From a bacterium (lineage in GTDB: Bacteria > Hinthialibacterota > Hinthialibacteria > OLB16): DNA of 64,000 bases. Of the stretch, positions 62,282-64,000 are shown one piece after another. The DNA lies in contig JAJVIK010000011.1 of NCBI GenBank assembly GCA_022072055.1, forward strand, positions 246,597 through 310,596, written 5' to 3'. The notes under the pieces were generated by a model, which saw only the letters and a list, made by a program, of their open reading frames with translations, was not told where the DNA came from and made no database searches. Position 1 is the stretch's first letter; each line of letters opens with the position of its first letter. The position numbers and the translations under genes were made by a program.

Positions 62282-64000
62282 CGCCGCCCGGAATCCAGAT
62301 GCAACCCGAGCGACCGGATCGTCGGGCACGCGAGCGATTTTTCGATCACCAATCGGACCTTGTCGGCGGCTACGGTCTCGAATCGGTCGAGTTTCTTGCG
62401 GCCGATCGTGGTCCCTTCCGTAATCTTCTTCCACTCTCCGTCTACCCGGGCTTCCAGGCGGTACTTCTCCACCCGCTGACCGAGCGAAATCATCTCCTCC
62501 AACCGCGCCACATTGAAGGTCTTGGGGGATCCCAGGTCCACCTCCAACGAAGCCTCGGTAACACTGTCATCGGTGGCCCAGTAGCTCCCGGCGCTGGTGT
62601 CCGTGGCGTTCCCCGGGTGATAGGCGCGGTCACCGCCGCGCGAGTTGCTCGCGGTGCAGGGTTTCCCGAGCGCGAAGTCCAGGGAGAAGATCGCCTCCAA
62701 CGCGGCGCGAAACTCACGCAGCCTGGCGACATCCGGCGCGGGGAGAAGTCCTTCGTTGTTCGGCGGGACATTGAGCAGGAGCAGCGAGTTGCGTCCCACG
62801 GACTTGTAGTAAACATCCATCAGGGTCCCCAGGGACTTGACCTTGTCATCCTGGTCGGCGTGCCAGAACCAACCGGGACGAATTGAGGTGTCGCATTCCG
62901 CCGGATACCACACCTTGGAACTTCCGGCTCCATGGAAGGAGGGGTTCGCGGGCTGGACACTCCACTCCGTCTCGCGCGCGACTCCGTCCTCATTGCCCAC
63001 CCAGCGCACATCCGGTCCGCAAATGGCGATCACGGCATCCGGTTGAAGTCTCCGGATCAAGGCGTAGTAGCCGGGAAAATCGTACACATGCCCTTCGCTT
63101 CCCGCGCCATCGAACCACACCTCGGAGATCGGACCATAGTTGCTCAGGAGCTCGGTGAGCTGGGCCTTGAAGTATTCGTCATAGGCCGGAGAGTCGTTAT
63201 AGCGCGGTTCGTGACGGTCCCACGGAGAGAGATACAGACCCAGGCGCAGCCCTTCCTCGCGGCAGGCCTCCGCGAGCTCAGCGACCACATCCCCCTTCCC
63301 TTCCAGCCACGGACTGTTGCGGACACTGTGCTCCGTGTGCGCGCTTGGCCACAGGCAGAAGCCATCATGGTGCTTGGCGGTGAGGATCACCCACTTGAAG
63401 CCCGCGTGTTTGGCCTCGCGCGCCCATTGCCTCGCGTCGAGTCGAGTCGGGTTGAATTGTTTGGGGTCCTCCGTTCCCTCTCCCCACTCCCGATTGGTGA
63501 AGGTGTTCATTCCGAAATGGAGGAACATCACAAGTTCGGCCTCCTGCCAAGCCAACTGTCTGGCCGTGGGAACCGGCTCAAGGGGCGTTGGGGGCGCTGT
63601 CCGCGCGGGAAGGAATTTCTGAAGGGTGAGCCAATCCTCCAAGCGCGCGGGCCACGCCGAGAGGATCGGATCGTTGAGCGCCAGACCGACCCCATGGCGA
63701 CCCTGCTGGAAGACATGCAACTCATACGGGACACCCGCCTTGCGGAGCGCCTCGGCGAACGCCAGGCTGTTTCCGGCGTCCACTCCTCCGTCATCGGCGG
63801 TGTGAAAAAGAAAGGTCGGCGGTGTCCGTGGGGTCACCTGCTTTTCATTCGAAAGCAGCTCCACCAGCTCCTCGGAGGGGTTCTCCCCCAAGAGGTTCTT
63901 GCGCGAACCTTTGTGGCCCAGGTCCCCCATGGAGATCACCGGATAACAGAGGATCAGGAGATCGGGACGAGAGCCGGCGCGCTCGATGGGATCCTCGTCC
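62278..64000 (-). CDS. Esterase-GH29 alpha-L-fucosidase fusion (partial, N-terminus off the right edge)
   Basis: At least 573 residues; the frame is open to 64000. The first about 130 visible residues are the C-terminal part of an alpha/beta-hydrolase (acetyl-xylan-esterase/BD-FAE type: [22 protein letters not shown], triad Asp in HTADDGGVD and His in QGRHGVG). Then a complete GH29-type fucosidase with Asp in [10 protein letters not shown] as nucleophile, and a C-terminal F5/8-type (discoidin) sugar-binding domain. The esterase nucleophile is beyond the edge. One protein would remove an acyl group and a fucose. Confidence 0.85.
   Translation of the reverse strand, partial: DEDPIERAGSRPDLLILCYPVISMGDLGHKGSRKNLLGENPSEELVELLSNEKQVTPRTPPTFLFHTADDGGVDAGNSLAFAEALRKAGVPYELHVFQQGRHGVGLALNDPILSAWPARLEDWLTLQKFLPARTAPPTPLEPVPTARQLAWQEAELVMFLHFGMNTFTNREWGEGTEDPKQFNPTRLDARQWAREAKHAGFKWVILTAKHHDGFCLWPSAHTEHSVRNSPWLEGKGDVVAELAEACREEGLRLGLYLSPWDRHEPRYNDSPAYDEYFKAQLTELLSNYGPISEVWFDGAGSEGHVYDFPGYYALIRRLQPDAVIAICGPDVRWVGNEDGVARETEWSVQPANPSFHGAGSSKVWYPAECDTSIRPGWFWHADQDDKVKSLGTLMDVYYKSVGRNSLLLLNVPPNNEGLLPAPDVARLREFRAALEAIFSLDFALGKPCTASNSRGGDRAYHPGNATDTSAGSYWATDDSVTEASLEVDLGSPKTFNVARLEEMISLGQRVEKYRLEARVDGEWKKITEGTTIGRKKLDRFETVAADKVRLVIEKSLACPTIRSLGLHLDSGRR

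Overview
The window looks like a chromosome fragment of an uncultivated, Gram-negative, polysaccharide-degrading bacterium. The evidence is a high-GC genome with many secreted glycoside hydrolases, a Tat-exported sulfatase, two dockerin-tailed secreted proteins, a PEP-CTERM protein, an RND efflux pump and type IV pilin-like genes. This mix is common in Planctomycetota, Hydrogenedentota, Sumerlaeota and similar lineages, but the sequence alone does not fix the phylum. No phage, plasmid, transposase or CRISPR array is visible.

Layout. 1-6.2 kb (minus strand) is a run of nine genes headed by an ArsR-type repressor: metal/organoarsenical-type permease, DGC-domain protein, two thioredoxins, a CcdA-like electron carrier, a Tat-exported flavin reductase, a thioredoxin-fold protein with a Cys-rich tail, and an ABC permease cut by the window edge. 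6.3-10.7 kb holds a zinc-ribbon protein, a ThuA-isochorismatase fusion and a DUF4838 protein. 10.8-14.6 kb holds an ExeA-like ATPase with a SPOR domain and a dockerin protein. 14.7-19.1 kb holds glnB, a GH4 glycosidase, pssA, nadA and a membrane protein. 19.3-27.9 kb is a carbohydrate block: GH38, GH116, GH28-like and sulfatase. 28.0-34.0 kb holds a lipoprotein-type PCMT, signal peptidase I and an RND pump. 34.1-37.7 kb encodes surface proteins: a four-repeat dockerin protein and two small Tyr/His-rich secreted proteins.

37.8-42.6 kb holds an esterase, the C-terminal half of a split carB and a NicO-type Ni/Co exporter. 42.6-46.5 kb holds the PEP-CTERM gene, with a good sigma-54 site, and a three-gene pilin cassette. 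46.5-50.2 kb holds a GH32 enzyme, an EamA transporter, riboflavin synthase and a small membrane protein. 50.2-51.7 kb holds tRNA-Thr, a YvyF-like protein, tRNA-Phe and a NYN-domain nuclease. 51.8-54.9 kb holds a membrane glycosyltransferase and a flippase-like protein. 54.9-64.0 kb is a second sugar-use block: Na+ symporter, Gfo/Idh dehydrogenase, class III aminotransferase, a large secreted hydrolase and an esterase-GH29 fusion running off the right edge.

The strongest leads are the ArsR-headed thiol/permease operon with a repeated operator across its start codon, a GH38 protein whose usual nucleophile Asp is Phe, a split carB with only one half present, a PssA with a changed core motif, sigma-54 sites before a PEP-CTERM gene and before a Tyr/His-rich secreted gene, and several unusual domain fusions.
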